A DNA stretch of 64,000 bases from Candidatus Puniceispirillum sp. (lineage in GTDB: Bacteria; Pseudomonadota; Alphaproteobacteria; Puniceispirillales; Puniceispirillaceae). Positions 34,718 through 43,220 of the stretch are shown piece after piece. The DNA lies in contig JADHOR010000007.1 of assembly GCA_016778895.1 (NCBI GenBank), positions 35,534-99,533 on the forward strand, written 5' to 3'. The notes beneath the pieces are model-generated. The model made no database searches, was not told the origin of the DNA, and worked only from the letters and a program-made list of their open reading frames with translations. The stretch's first letter is position 1. Every line of letters begins with the position of its first letter. The translations under genes were made by a program, and so were the position numbers.

Positions 34718-35454
34718 TCCGAGCGCTTCGCATCGCGGGCGTGACAGCGTTAATTCTGTTGCTTTGGCATCTGCTGGTTTTGGCAACGGGGCTACCTGCA
34801 TTTATTTTGCCATCACCCGCACGGGTGGCGACGGCACTTTTCAGCAATCTAGAATTGATTGCCCATCATGCCAGCGTGACCATGGCCGAGGTTATGATCG
34901 GGCTATTGCTGGGGGCGCTACTGGGGGTGGTAACGGCAATCAGTCTTGCGATGTCGCCAATGGCGCGGCTGGTTGTTCGGCCGATGATGGTGCTTAGTCA
35001 GGCATTGCCGGTATTTGCGCTGGCACCAGTTTTGACATTGTGGCTTGGCTATGGGTTATGGCCAAAAATTATTATGGCGCTGCTGATTATTTATTTTCCG
35101 GTAACCTCTGCGTTTTTTGACGGGTTGATGCAGACGCCGCACGGTATGCTCGATCTTGCCAAGGTAATGCAGGCACGGCCATGGCTTATCATGCGACATA
35201 TCCGTATTCCGGCGGCAATACCGGCATTGGCATCTGGCCTGCGTCTGGCGGCGGTCTATGCCCCGATTGGCGCAATTATTGGCGAATGGGTCGGCGCATC
35301 GCAGGGGCTGGGTTACTTAATGCTGCTGGCAAATGGACGTGCGAAAATCGACCTGATGTTTGCGGCATTAATTGTGCTGGCAGTGCTTACGCTAGTGCTG
35401 CACGGTTCGGTTGACCGGCTATGCCGTTATGTGGTGCAGCGGCAAAACAGCTAG
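34714..35454 (+). CDS. thiX: Thiamin-pyrimidine precursor ABC transporter, permease ThiX
   Basis: Inner-membrane permease of 246 residues with about six hydrophobic segments and the BPD_transp_1 EAA loop near residue 155-175 ([33 protein letters not shown] followed by [21 protein letters not shown]). It is the last gene of the riboswitch-controlled operon and its 3' end overlaps the convergent queF gene by 4 nt, so no terminator separates them. Confidence 0.93.
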   Translation: MIRALRIAGVTALILLLWHLLVLATGLPAFILPSPARVATALFSNLELIAHHASVTMAEVMIGLLLGALLGVVTAISLAMSPMARLVVRPMMVLSQALPVFALAPVLTLWLGYGLWPKIIMALLIIYFPVTSAFFDGLMQTPHGMLDLAKVMQARPWLIMRHIRIPAAIPALASGLRLAAVYAPIGAIIGEWVGASQGLGYLMLLANGRAKIDLMFAALIVLAVLTLVLHGSVDRLCRYVVQRQNS

Positions 35455-35900
35455 CCGCGCCCGCGGTAACCAGAAACACCCTGATCTGGAACCCATGTGC
35501 CTTCGGGGATTTTGCCATGCTGCCAGAACACATCAATCGGAATGCCGCCGCGCGGGTACCAGTAGCCGCCAATGCGCAGCCACCGCGGTGATAACAGCGC
35601 GAATAGTTCCTTGGCAATATCGACTGTGCAGGCCTCGTGAAAGGCCTGATGGTTACGAAAGCTGCCAAGATATAGTTTCAGCGACTTCGACTCGACCATC
35701 CATTGGTCAGGGATATAATCAATCACCAGATGGGCAAAATCAGGTTGAGCCGTCACTGGGCAGAGTGAGGTGAATTCCGGCTGGGTAAAACGCGCGACGA
35801 AGTTGCAGTCTGGGTGCGGATTGGGCACGCGTTCCAATTCGGCTTCTTCAGGGCTGTTTGGTAATTTTGAGGCTTGTCCAAGCGCTTTTAAATTTTCCAT
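35451..35900 (-). CDS. queF: NADPH-dependent 7-cyano-7-deazaguanine reductase QueF
   Basis: Reduces preQ0 to preQ1 in queuosine tRNA modification. The 149-residue tunnelling-fold protein is of the short unimodular type. Landmarks: [20 protein letters not shown] with the catalytic Cys near 47 and Asp, [21 protein letters not shown] with the glutamate/QueF signature near 70-90, and the C-terminal [10 protein letters not shown]. The ATG at 35900 follows GAGGATGAA. It is a single gene convergent with thiX. Confidence 0.95.
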   Translation of the reverse strand: MENLKALGQASKLPNSPEEAELERVPNPHPDCNFVARFTQPEFTSLCPVTAQPDFAHLVIDYIPDQWMVESKSLKLYLGSFRNHQAFHEACTVDIAKELFALLSPRWLRIGGYWYPRGGIPIDVFWQHGKIPEGTWVPDQGVSGYRGRG

Positions 35901-36234
35901 TTCATCCTCGTGTTAATCCTCGTGCAGTGACGCTGCGCGCAATCATAGCTGGGTGCGGCCAGATCAGGGCTATTATGCCGTTCGTCAGAGGGGTTAGCCA
36001 TAACCAAGCATTGCGGTCAAGCCTCTTTTTTGAAAATGGTACGATCGTGAAAACCGCACCGGTTCAGACCGGGTCAAAATAAATATTAGAAATTTTGAAT
36101 TTATTGGTTGTGCTTTAACCTCAGGACAGCTAACAGAGGCGCGTTGCGATGACCGATCCCAACTCATGGGTTTTTTCCGATGGGGGGTGCTAAGGCATTG
36201 CTGGTTCATCTACTGGTTCTGAAAGGGGTGCGTC
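35901..36234. other. Intergenic region queF / speD
   Basis: Divergent 334-nt gap. It holds a CCGGT/ACCGG hairpin (36058-36071), a stretch of AT-rich sequence around 36080-36115 that could include a promoter for speD, and the short leader ORF described separately at 36149-36193. I see no known riboswitch fold. Confidence 0.5.
36149..36193 (+). CDS. Putative 14-codon leader ORF upstream of speD
   Basis: ATG at 36149 with an AGAGG Shine-Dalgarno nine bases upstream, 14 codons (MTDPNSWVFSDGGC) and a TAA at 36191-36193, 41 nt before the speD ATG. Inside it a CCCA/TGGG hairpin (36158-36170) runs directly into six T residues, and the six G residues at 36182-36187 could compete for the same CCC. This resembles a translated leader that senses ribosome movement, but chance cannot be excluded for so short an ORF. 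Confidence 0.35.
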   Translation: MTDPNSWVFSDGGC

Positions 36235-36765
36235 ATGGATAACGCCAACCTTTTCCAACTGGGGATAGGTCTGGCAACGGGCACCCAAGCGGAAGATATC
36301 GACTGCAGCAATGCTGCTGCGCGTAACGACTATGCACACAAATCTCATCAAGGATTAAAACTGGTTACCGACGAGGCACGGGACGATCATTTCATCCGTC
36401 GTGATGGCAAGGTCTTTGCCGGAACGCACCTGATTATTGAGGTGGTGAACGGCACGGGTCTTGATGATGAGGACTTAATACAATCGGCGTTTCAGCGTTG
36501 TGTTGATGAATGCGGCGCGACCCTGCTGCATATTCATACGCATAAATTCAGCCCGCAAGGCGTGTCTGGTGTTGCAGTTCTGGCAGAAAGCCATATTTCG
36601 GTTCATACATGGCCAGAAATTGGTTATGCCGCGTTTGATGTCTTTATGTGCGGTGATGCTCAGCCATGGAATGCGGTTGGCGTTCTGGCCGACACATTTG
36701 AAACAAACGACGTTCGTGTTCGTGAATTATTGCGCGGTGATGGCGTCGTAGGGGCAATGCTATGA
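36235..36765 (+). CDS. speD: S-adenosylmethionine decarboxylase proenzyme
   Basis: Pyruvoyl enzyme that makes decarboxylated SAM, the aminopropyl donor for spermidine. The prokaryotic class-1B core begins near residue 55 (HLIIEVVNGTGLDD). Self-cleavage occurs at Glu-Ser in VAVLAESHISVHTWPEIGYAAFDVFMCGD; the Ser becomes the pyruvoyl group, and the His and Cys needed for processing and catalysis are present. The 176-residue protein has an N-terminal extension of roughly 50 residues beyond the usual start; it has a good AAAGGGG site. Overlaps speE by 4 nt. Confidence 0.95.
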   Translation: MDNANLFQLGIGLATGTQAEDIDCSNAAARNDYAHKSHQGLKLVTDEARDDHFIRRDGKVFAGTHLIIEVVNGTGLDDEDLIQSAFQRCVDECGATLLHIHTHKFSPQGVSGVAVLAESHISVHTWPEIGYAAFDVFMCGDAQPWNAVGVLADTFETNDVRVRELLRGDGVVGAML

Positions 36766-37610
36766 GTGCGCGCTTTACCGAAACATTGCATAGGAGTTAT
36801 GCGCAGTCACTGGCTGTTGAAAATGTCCTTTATGACAACAACAGCAGCTTGCAACATATTCAGGTGTTCGAGAATAAGCGGTTTGGTCGTGTACTTACGC
36901 TTGATGGTGTTGTGCAGACAACCCAGGGCGACGAGTTTATCTATCACGAAATGCTGACTCATGTGCCAATATTGGCGCATGGCAATGTTCGCAATGTTCT
37001 GGTGATCGGCGGGGGTGACGGCGGTATGGCGCGTGAGGTTCTGCGCCATAAATCGGTTGAAAAGGTCACAATGGTTGAGATTGACGCCGGGGTCGTTGAG
37101 TTTTCCAAGACCTATTTGCCGAGTCTGTCAAATTGTGCCTTTGATGACCCGCGTCTTAATCTGGTGATTGCTGATGGCGCTGATTTCATGGCGACTTCGC
37201 CCGATCATTTCGACGTGATCATCATTGATTCGACTGATCCTGTTGGCCCCGGTGAGGTGCTGTTTACCGACAGTTTTTATGGTCACGCGAAACGTCGTCT
37301 GGCTGAGGGCGGTATTCTGGTTACGCAAAATGGTGTGCCGTTCATGCAACCGGATGAATTGACCGGTACAATGCGCGCCTTTCAACAGCTTTTTGCTGAC
37401 TGGGGATGTTACATCGCCAGCATTCCAACCTATGCTGGTGGCCCGATGGCGTTTGGCTGGGGTAGTGATTCAACCGCCGCGAAGGCTGTCGATGTCGAGG
37501 TTTTGCGCGCACGTCTTGATGCGGCAGGTCTTGATCTCGGCTATTACACGCCGGCCGTTCACAAAGCCGCCTTCAGCCTGCCGCGCTATATCGAAAAGCT
37601 ATTGCCCTAA
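36762..37610 (+). CDS. speE: Polyamine aminopropyltransferase (spermidine synthase)
   Basis: Transfers the aminopropyl group of decarboxylated SAM to putrescine. The 282-residue protein shows SLQHIQVFENKRFGRVLTLDGVVQTTQGDEFIYHEMLTHVP at the N-terminus, the SAM-binding NVLVIGGGDGGMAREVLRH near 80, VEIDAGVVEFSK, and the catalytic region IIIDSTDPVGPGEVLFTDSFY, then GPMAFGWGSD. Its ATG overlaps the speD stop as ATGA; a strong terminator follows at 37636-37662. Confidence 0.97.
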   Translation: MSARFTETLHRSYAQSLAVENVLYDNNSSLQHIQVFENKRFGRVLTLDGVVQTTQGDEFIYHEMLTHVPILAHGNVRNVLVIGGGDGGMAREVLRHKSVEKVTMVEIDAGVVEFSKTYLPSLSNCAFDDPRLNLVIADGADFMATSPDHFDVIIIDSTDPVGPGEVLFTDSFYGHAKRRLAEGGILVTQNGVPFMQPDELTGTMRAFQQLFADWGCYIASIPTYAGGPMAFGWGSDSTAAKAVDVEVLRARLDAAGLDLGYYTPAVHKAAFSLPRYIEKLLP

Positions 37611-37635
37611 CCTTGGCAAGGCGGCTTAATAGGTT

Positions 37636-37662
37636 CCGTTATCGCAGTAACGGGGTCTTTTT
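37636..37662 (+). terminator. Rho-independent terminator after speDE
   Basis: Stem CCGTTA (37636-37641) with TAACGG (37648-37653), loop TCGCAG, then GGTC and five T residues ending at 37662. It terminates the speDE transcript. The next gene's ATG is the very next base (37663), so any readthrough transcript would start translation right behind the hairpin. Confidence 0.85.
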
Positions 37663-38529
37663 ATGATGTCTGCCAATGCCAAAGGCGCCGTTTTGATGAC
37701 AGTTGCGCGTGTTGCGTTTGTCACCAACGACATTTTTATGAAATTCCTGTTTGTTGATATGTCGGTTTTTCAGGCGATGTTTTTACGTGGTGCTGTGGCG
37801 GTGCCGATTATTGCGGCTTTGGCTTGGTATCGCGACTGTCTTTTTGTTCGACTAGGCGTCGCCGATTTTGGCCTTTTATCTGTTCGGGCAGCGGCGCAGA
37901 TCGGCATGGCAAGCTGTTTCCTGACGGCACTGGCATATATGCCAATTGCCAATGTTTCGGCGATTATGCAGGTTGTGCCCTTATCGCTTACCCTCGTCGC
38001 AACGCTGTTTCTTGGCGAAATTCTTGGCTGGCGGCGCTGGAGTGCGGTCATCATCGGGTTTTGTGGGGTGCTGATGGTTATTCGCCCGGGAACAGATGAT
38101 TTTAATGTCTATTCAACGCTTGCTGTTGGTGCTGTGGGTTTCGCCACGCTGAATGATGCGGTAACACGCCATCTGCCAAACCGCGTCCCTGCCTTGTTTG
38201 CAGCCTTGTTTACCGCCGCCGCTGTTTGCCTTTTTAGCGGCGCCGTCACAGTGACGATACCCTGGCAAAAAATCACCCCATATAATTGGCTAATTCTGTC
38301 ATTCTGCGGCGTTAGCGTAGTTACAGGTTATTTTTTTCAAGTGATAACAATGCGATTTGGCGATTTGAGCTTTGTTGCGCCATTTCGATATGTCGGGCTG
38401 GTATGGGCAATTGCGCTTGGAGCGCTGTTGTTTGGTGAATGGCCAGATTGCTGGACATGGGTCGGTGCAATAATTGTTGTTACGACTGGTCTCTATTCCT
38501 TTTACCGCGACAGTATGCGGCACGCGTAA
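37663..38529 (+). CDS. DMT-superfamily (EamA) transporter, paralog 1
   Basis: Inner-membrane protein of 288 residues with ten predicted hydrophobic segments in two EamA repeats. Distinctive early motif VTNDIFMKFLFVDMSVFQAMFLRG, then LTALAYMPIANVSAIMQVVPLSLTL, FLGEILGWRRWSAVIIGFCGVLMVIRPG and, in the second half, FGDLSFVAPFRYVGLVWAIALGALLFGEWPD. Substrate unknown; relatives export amino acids or metabolites. It is a close paralog of the protein at 43221-44108. The ATG (37663, or 37666) abuts the speDE terminator, so its own promoter would have to lie inside speE or readthrough is used. Confidence 0.88.
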   Translation: MMSANAKGAVLMTVARVAFVTNDIFMKFLFVDMSVFQAMFLRGAVAVPIIAALAWYRDCLFVRLGVADFGLLSVRAAAQIGMASCFLTALAYMPIANVSAIMQVVPLSLTLVATLFLGEILGWRRWSAVIIGFCGVLMVIRPGTDDFNVYSTLAVGAVGFATLNDAVTRHLPNRVPALFAALFTAAAVCLFSGAVTVTIPWQKITPYNWLILSFCGVSVVTGYFFQVITMRFGDLSFVAPFRYVGLVWAIALGALLFGEWPDCWTWVGAIIVVTTGLYSFYRDSMRHA

Positions 38530-38706
38530 TACGGTGTCAGCCGCTGGCAGATGGCGCTAATGGGTACTCTAATGTACGGTCAGGCTTACCGAGCTGGCAC
38601 CGGCTGGTTTGCCCGGCGGATTTAGTGGTAATATGCACCGGTATCAGTAAACTATGGGCAACTGATTAACCCGCGTTCAGGTCACTTAATTTCAGGAGCA
38701 AAATTT

Positions 38707-39792
38707 ATGTCTAGCCGTCTATTTACCCCGATTGAACTGTCCGGATTGGGCCTTGCTAACCGCGTTGTGGTGGCGCCGATGTGTCAATATTCAGCCAATG
38801 ATGGCACGATGAATGACTGGCATCTGGCAAATTTGGGACAATTTGCGATGAGTGGGCCGGGACTGATTATTATCGAGGCAACGGGTGTTGAGCCGGCCGG
38901 GCGCATCACGCATGGCTGCACAGGGCTATATTCGGATGAAAATGAAGCAGCGATGAAGCGGGTGGTCGATTTCTGTAAATCGGTTGGGCATAGCAAAATT
39001 GGTGTCCAACTTGGTCATGCTGGCCGCAAAGCATCAAGTCAGCGCCCATGGGAAGGCGGTAACGCCTTGTCCGCGGATAGCTCAATGTCCGAAGCTGCTT
39101 GGCAGACCTTTGCGCCGTCAGCAATCCCTTTTGCCGAGGGTTGGCACACACCTGAGGCGCTGGATGATGACGGTTTGACGCGGATTAAAGAGGGTTTTGT
39201 CTCAGCTGCCAAACGTGCGGTTAGAATGGGCATTGATGCGATTGAGCTGCACGCCGCCCATGGCTATCTTTTTCATCAGTTCCTATCGCCGATCAGCAAC
39301 CAGCGCGATGATGCCTATGGTGGATCGCTGGAGAATCGGATGCGCTATCCGCTCGAGGTTTTTGCTGCGGTTAAGGCAGTGGTTCCGGCCAAAATGCCGG
39401 TTCTGGTGCGGGTGTCCGCATCAGATTGGGTCGATGGTGGCTGGGACGTATTGCAAACTATAGAATTTGCGAAGGCGCTTGATGCGGCCGGCTGTGCCTC
39501 GATTCATGTCTCAAGTGGCGGTAATTCAATGGCACAGAAAATCGACATTGGCTATGGCTACCAGACCGATCTTGCAAAACAGATCCGTGACGAGGTCAAA
39601 ATGCCGGTCATTGCGGTTGGGATGATCACTGACCCGTTGCAGGCTGAGACCATTATTCGTACAGGACAGGCTGATTTGGTGGCGCTTGCACGTGAGTTCC
39701 TGCGTGACCCACGTTGGACATGGCGGGCGGCACAGGCACTGCGCAGCACGTCGTCTGTACCTAACCAATATGCCCGCGCGGTGAGCTTCTAG
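38707..39792 (+). CDS. NADH:flavin oxidoreductase, old yellow enzyme (YqjM-like)
   Basis: FMN ene-reductase, 361 residues, TIM barrel. VVVAPMCQYSANDGTMNDWHLANLGQFA near residue 20 carries the regulatory Cys and Tyr typical of YqjM/thermophilic-like OYEs; QLGHAGRKAS near 103, IELHAAHGYLFHQFLSPISNQRDDAYGGSLENRMR near 180 with the His/His substrate anchors, and GQADLVALAREFLRDP near 330 complete the signature. Reduces activated C=C bonds; the physiological substrate is unknown. Good AGGAGC site before the ATG. It stands between the DMT gene and dinB as an apparently single transcript. Confidence 0.94.
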   Translation: MSSRLFTPIELSGLGLANRVVVAPMCQYSANDGTMNDWHLANLGQFAMSGPGLIIIEATGVEPAGRITHGCTGLYSDENEAAMKRVVDFCKSVGHSKIGVQLGHAGRKASSQRPWEGGNALSADSSMSEAAWQTFAPSAIPFAEGWHTPEALDDDGLTRIKEGFVSAAKRAVRMGIDAIELHAAHGYLFHQFLSPISNQRDDAYGGSLENRMRYPLEVFAAVKAVVPAKMPVLVRVSASDWVDGGWDVLQTIEFAKALDAAGCASIHVSSGGNSMAQKIDIGYGYQTDLAKQIRDEVKMPVIAVGMITDPLQAETIIRTGQADLVALAREFLRDPRWTWRAAQALRSTSSVPNQYARAVSF

Positions 39793-39867
39793 ACGGGCAG
39801 ATCAGACGGGCGGCTAATCACAGGGCCAACATTGATTACGTTTTAGCAGAGGAGAGGGGCTGCAAAT

Positions 39868-41250
39868 ATGGCCGGTCAAGACAAAGCCGCCGCTTATGCA
39901 ATGTTGTGCCGTGATTGCGGGACGGCGGGTCATGTTGGCAATCTTGGCCCGCTAGAAACCTGCCCTATGTGTCATTCGGCCAATATTCGCAGCCATCCTG
40001 ATTTATTCACCCTGACCATTGCGCATATTGATTGTGATGCCTTTTATGCATCAATTGAAAAGCGCGATAATCCGGCACTGGCTAACAAGCCGGTAATCGT
40101 TGGAGGAGGTGATCGCGGCGTTGTTGCGGCGGCGTGCTATATTGCCCGTCAGTTTGGGGTACGCTCGGCAATGCCCACATGGCAGGCGTTAAAGTGTTGC
40201 CCCGATGCGGTGGTGATCCGGCCAAGAATGGATCGCTATATTGCTGTCGGTCAGGAAATCAGGGAAAAGATGCTGTCTTTGACGCCATTGGTTCAGCCAC
40301 TGTCAATCGACGAGGCGTTTCTTGACCTTGCTGGCACGCAAAAGCTGCACCGCGCCAGTCCTGCAGAGGCGCTACACAATCTCCAACAAGAGATTAAACG
40401 CGACATCGGTATTTCGGTTTCGGTCGGGCTTAGCGGCACAAAATCGCTAGCGAAGATGGCATCTGATCGGGATAAACCAGACGGGTTTTTCGTGATTGGC
40501 ACGCGTCAGGCACAGGCATGGCTTGCGCCGCAGCCATTGTCAATTCTTTACGGGATTGGCAAATCGGCGATAACACGGCTTCATGCGATTAACGTGTTTA
40601 CCTGTGATGATCTGGTAAAGGCCGATCCGAAATTGCTGTCGAGTGTTCTTGGCAGTCAGACCTTCACCGTGATGAACCTTGCCAGGGGCATTGATCCGCG
40701 TCCCGTTGTGGCCGAACGTGCAGCAAAATCACTGTCGAATGAAACCACGTTTGCCAAAGATATATGTGAGTTGGGAGCGCTAGAAACCGAGCTTGAATTT
40801 CTGTGTCAAAAACTATCGACAAGGCTGAAAGCAAAACAGCTTGCCGGCGGGACGGTAACGTTGAAGCTGAAGCTGGCAAATCACCGGATCATTACCCGCA
40901 GCCGAACCTTGCCAGACCGGATTCATAAAGCCTATCACTTGTTTGATATTGGCCGTGAATTGTTAAAAAATGAAGTTAAAAAATCAAATTTTTTCAGGCT
41001 AATAGGTATAGGTGTTGATAATCTTGGCGAGGTTGGCGATGCACGGCTGTTTGATCTTGATGGCGGCGCTGATGACAAACGCAACCGGCTTGAGTCGGCG
41101 GTCGATCAGCTGCATCAGAAATTAGGGTTTGATGCGCTGCGAACCGGGCGACAATTTTCTCGCGCAAGACCGCGGCTGGCACCCCCAAAAGGCGGCAAAA
41201 ACCAAGGTGCGACGCCGCAGGGCGATTACCGCGCAAAGCCAGGTGAGTGA
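39868..41250 (+). CDS. dinB: DNA polymerase IV with N-terminal zinc-finger-like module
   Basis: Y-family translesion polymerase, 460 residues. Catalytic motifs are AHIDCDAFYASIEKRDNPAL near 52 and the SIDEAFLDL box near 145; SVGLSGTKSLAKMASDRDKPDG defines the palm, then thumb and little-finger domains. Residues 14-35 form a CxxC-x14-CxxC module (CRDC ... CPMC), likely binding zinc, placed before the polymerase domain; such extensions occur in alphaproteobacterial DinB proteins. The C-terminus (RPRLAPPKGGKNQG) is basic and has no clear beta-clamp motif that I can point to. No LexA box recognised upstream. Confidence 0.94.
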   Translation: MAGQDKAAAYAMLCRDCGTAGHVGNLGPLETCPMCHSANIRSHPDLFTLTIAHIDCDAFYASIEKRDNPALANKPVIVGGGDRGVVAAACYIARQFGVRSAMPTWQALKCCPDAVVIRPRMDRYIAVGQEIREKMLSLTPLVQPLSIDEAFLDLAGTQKLHRASPAEALHNLQQEIKRDIGISVSVGLSGTKSLAKMASDRDKPDGFFVIGTRQAQAWLAPQPLSILYGIGKSAITRLHAINVFTCDDLVKADPKLLSSVLGSQTFTVMNLARGIDPRPVVAERAAKSLSNETTFAKDICELGALETELEFLCQKLSTRLKAKQLAGGTVTLKLKLANHRIITRSRTLPDRIHKAYHLFDIGRELLKNEVKKSNFFRLIGIGVDNLGEVGDARLFDLDGGADDKRNRLESAVDQLHQKLGFDALRTGRQFSRARPRLAPPKGGKNQGATPQGDYRAKPGE

Positions 41251-41274
41251 GTGGCACGCTTTTTAAGGGCTGGC

Positions 41275-41856
41275 CTAATAGGGGTTTTTTGCGGCGCGGT
41301 CTGCTGATAATGATGGCGTTTTTGCATGGACAAGCTGTTCGATCGCATCGGCGATATGGCGCCGATCAATGGTAGCGTCACCGGCGGCAACCCGAATGTA
41401 ATGTGCGGCGGTTAATACCTCGGTATGCGTCAAGCCTGCGGGTGGTTCAAAACGGTAGGATGCTAACTCGATCAACAGTCCAAGGGGATCGCGGAAATAG
41501 ATTGAGTCCATAAAGCCCCGATCCTTTGCGCCTGAATGTTTGATTTTGCGGGCATCAAGTCGTTCAACAGCCTGCCAGAAACTGGCTTGTGAAATGGTAA
41601 AGGCAATGTGGTGAACCTGCCCCGGTTCTTGCGGTAGCCGGGTCATTTTTGCACGGCGGCTTTCATCGGTAAAAATGGTGATTAAACGCCCATCGCCTGG
41701 ATCAAAATAGAGATGGCCTTCGTTCGGATTGTCCAAATTCGGTTGTTCAAAAACAAATGGCATACCGAGGACGCCTTCCCAGAAATCAATCGATGTTTGC
41801 CGATCTGAACCGACAAGCGTGATATGATGCACGCCTTGAGATTGGATCTTCTGCAT
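41275..41856 (-). CDS. VOC-family (glyoxalase/dioxygenase-like) protein
   Basis: A 193-residue metal-binding protein with two beta-alpha-beta-beta-beta modules: GVHHITLVGSDRQTSIDFWEGVLGMPFVF at the start and VHHIAFTISQASFWQAVERL at about 88, followed by DSIYFRDPLGLLIELASY, which supply the His/His/Glu ligands of the ring-cleaving dioxygenase and glyoxalase group. Residues 130-193 form an added helical tail. Substrate unknown. Convergent with dinB; upstream is the pirin gene on the same strand, 103 nt away. Confidence 0.87.
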   Translation of the reverse strand: MQKIQSQGVHHITLVGSDRQTSIDFWEGVLGMPFVFEQPNLDNPNEGHLYFDPGDGRLITIFTDESRRAKMTRLPQEPGQVHHIAFTISQASFWQAVERLDARKIKHSGAKDRGFMDSIYFRDPLGLLIELASYRFEPPAGLTHTEVLTAAHYIRVAAGDATIDRRHIADAIEQLVHAKTPSLSADRAAKNPY

Positions 41857-41959
41857 TATGTCTTCCCGATCTCTCTTATTCTGTTACCAGGCGTTGCCAG
41901 CGTTGTGGAGCTGTTCCGCATTATTGGTGCTTAAATCAGATTACGCCGTAGGTCGTAAA

Positions 41960-42880
41960 TCACCAGCCAGCCGAGCCGGTTTTAATAAATGTACCATTGT
42001 TTAATTCGCGCATAGCCTGTTGTAACTCTGCCTGAGTGTTCATGACAATCGGCCCGTGCCAGGCAACTGGCTCACGAAGTGGCGCCCCGGATATCAGCAA
42101 AAAGCGAACCCCCTCATCGCCTGACGTCACCGCGACTTCGTCGCCGGCGCCAAAAACGACCAATGTACGATTGCCAGACAAATCCCGGATTTCTAGCTCT
42201 TCGCCGTTAAACTCCTTTTCGACCTTTACCCCAAACGGGTCAGACGCGTCTTTAAATCGCGCGCTACCCTCAAAAATATAGGCAAATCCCTGCCGCCGTG
42301 TATCAAACGGAAACTTTTTGAAACAACGCGGGGGCAGGCTAATGTCAAGATATTGCGGGTCGGCGGCAATGCCGTCGACTGGTCCAAGATAGCCGCGATA
42401 ATTGCCGGCGATAATCCGGATTTTGCTGCCATCATCATCTTGCAGTTCAGCGATTTCTTGCGACTTGATGTCTTGATAGCGCGGCGTTGTCATCTTTTGC
42501 GACGATGGCAGGTTTGCCCAAAGTTGGAAACCGTGCATTGCGCCGTTCTTGTCACCCTTTGGCATCTCCTGATGAATAATGCCGGAACCCGCGGTCATCC
42601 ATTGAATATCGCCGCCACCGAGGGTTCCGACATTGCCAAGACTGTCGCCATGATCAACCGTGCCCTTCAGCACATAGGTGATTGTTTCAATTCCACGATG
42701 CGGATGCCACGGAAAGCCGTCTTTATAGAGTGCCGGATCATCATTACGGAAATCATCCATCATCAGGAATGGATCAAATGGCTTGGTATCGCCAAAGCCA
42801 AAAATACGATGAAGGTGAACCCCGGCGCCTTCCATAGTGGGGCGGGCTGTACTCGACATTTTTACCGGACGAATTGACAT
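41960..42880 (-). CDS. Pirin family protein
   Basis: Bicupin iron protein of 306 residues. The N-terminal cupin carries the metal-site motifs FPWHPHRGIETITYVLKG (two His) and GSGIIHQEMPKGD (His and Glu), so the metal site is intact; DPFLMMDDFRND precedes it. The second cupin is in the C-terminal half (SAPLREPVAWHGPIVMN). Bacterial pirins include quercetinases and regulators of pyruvate dehydrogenase; activity cannot be chosen here. A monocistronic gene next to the VOC gene. Confidence 0.93.
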   Translation of the reverse strand: MSIRPVKMSSTARPTMEGAGVHLHRIFGFGDTKPFDPFLMMDDFRNDDPALYKDGFPWHPHRGIETITYVLKGTVDHGDSLGNVGTLGGGDIQWMTAGSGIIHQEMPKGDKNGAMHGFQLWANLPSSQKMTTPRYQDIKSQEIAELQDDDGSKIRIIAGNYRGYLGPVDGIAADPQYLDISLPPRCFKKFPFDTRRQGFAYIFEGSARFKDASDPFGVKVEKEFNGEELEIRDLSGNRTLVVFGAGDEVAVTSGDEGVRFLLISGAPLREPVAWHGPIVMNTQAELQQAMRELNNGTFIKTGSAGW

Positions 42881-43220
42881 AAATAACTCCGTGTTTGAAA
42901 CAAGCCCAAACCTAACACCCCCAGCTATTTATAGCGTGCTGGCACCAACAGTTTGAACGCTAAATAACAATTTCATTTTACGCGTTTTTAGCGCATTTTG
43001 GAGGGGGGCAATCAGAAAAGAACTTTTGCGCTATTGATAACAATAAACCACCATTATTGCGAATTTAAGCGTTAGTGCCGCTGTGTTTTCTTGTTGTTTT
43101 GTCAAGAAAACAAGCGCATAAGCTAATCATATTTTGCCAGTTTGCCTGATTCCGATATGCTGGAATGAACAAGGCACATTTAAAAAAAATCGGTGCAACT
43201 GCCATTCGGTACAAAAAGTT
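42881..43220. other. Intergenic region pirin / DMT paralog 2
   Basis: 340-nt divergent gap without a credible gene. It contains a 9-bp inverted repeat GTTTTCTTG (43085-43093) and CAAGAAAAC (43103-43111) with a 9-nt spacer, about 110 nt before the DMT ATG, which could be an operator. AT-rich tracts around 42960-43060 are suitable for promoters of both genes. Confidence 0.5.
43085..43111. promoter_or_regulatory. Inverted repeat, possible operator
   Basis: Perfect 9-bp arms GTTTTCTTG and CAAGAAAAC separated by 9 nt in the divergent pirin/DMT region. There is no T-run, so it is not a terminator for the plus strand; binding by a dimeric repressor or activator is plausible. Confidence 0.45.

Noticed and set aside
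36058..36115. SAM-sensing riboswitch before speD
   Set aside because: A CCGGT/ACCGG hairpin exists, but I could not match the conserved cores of SAM-I, SAM-II/V or SAH aptamers.
38585..38612. TGGCAC followed by TTTGC upstream of the old-yellow-enzyme gene, considered as a second sigma-54 promoter
   Set aside because: The spacing between the GG and GC elements is several bases too long, so it cannot be a functional -24/-12 pair.
42940..42965. TGGCACC...TTGA between pirin and DMT paralog 2 as sigma-54 site
   Set aside because: The -12 element lacks GC and spacing is wrong.
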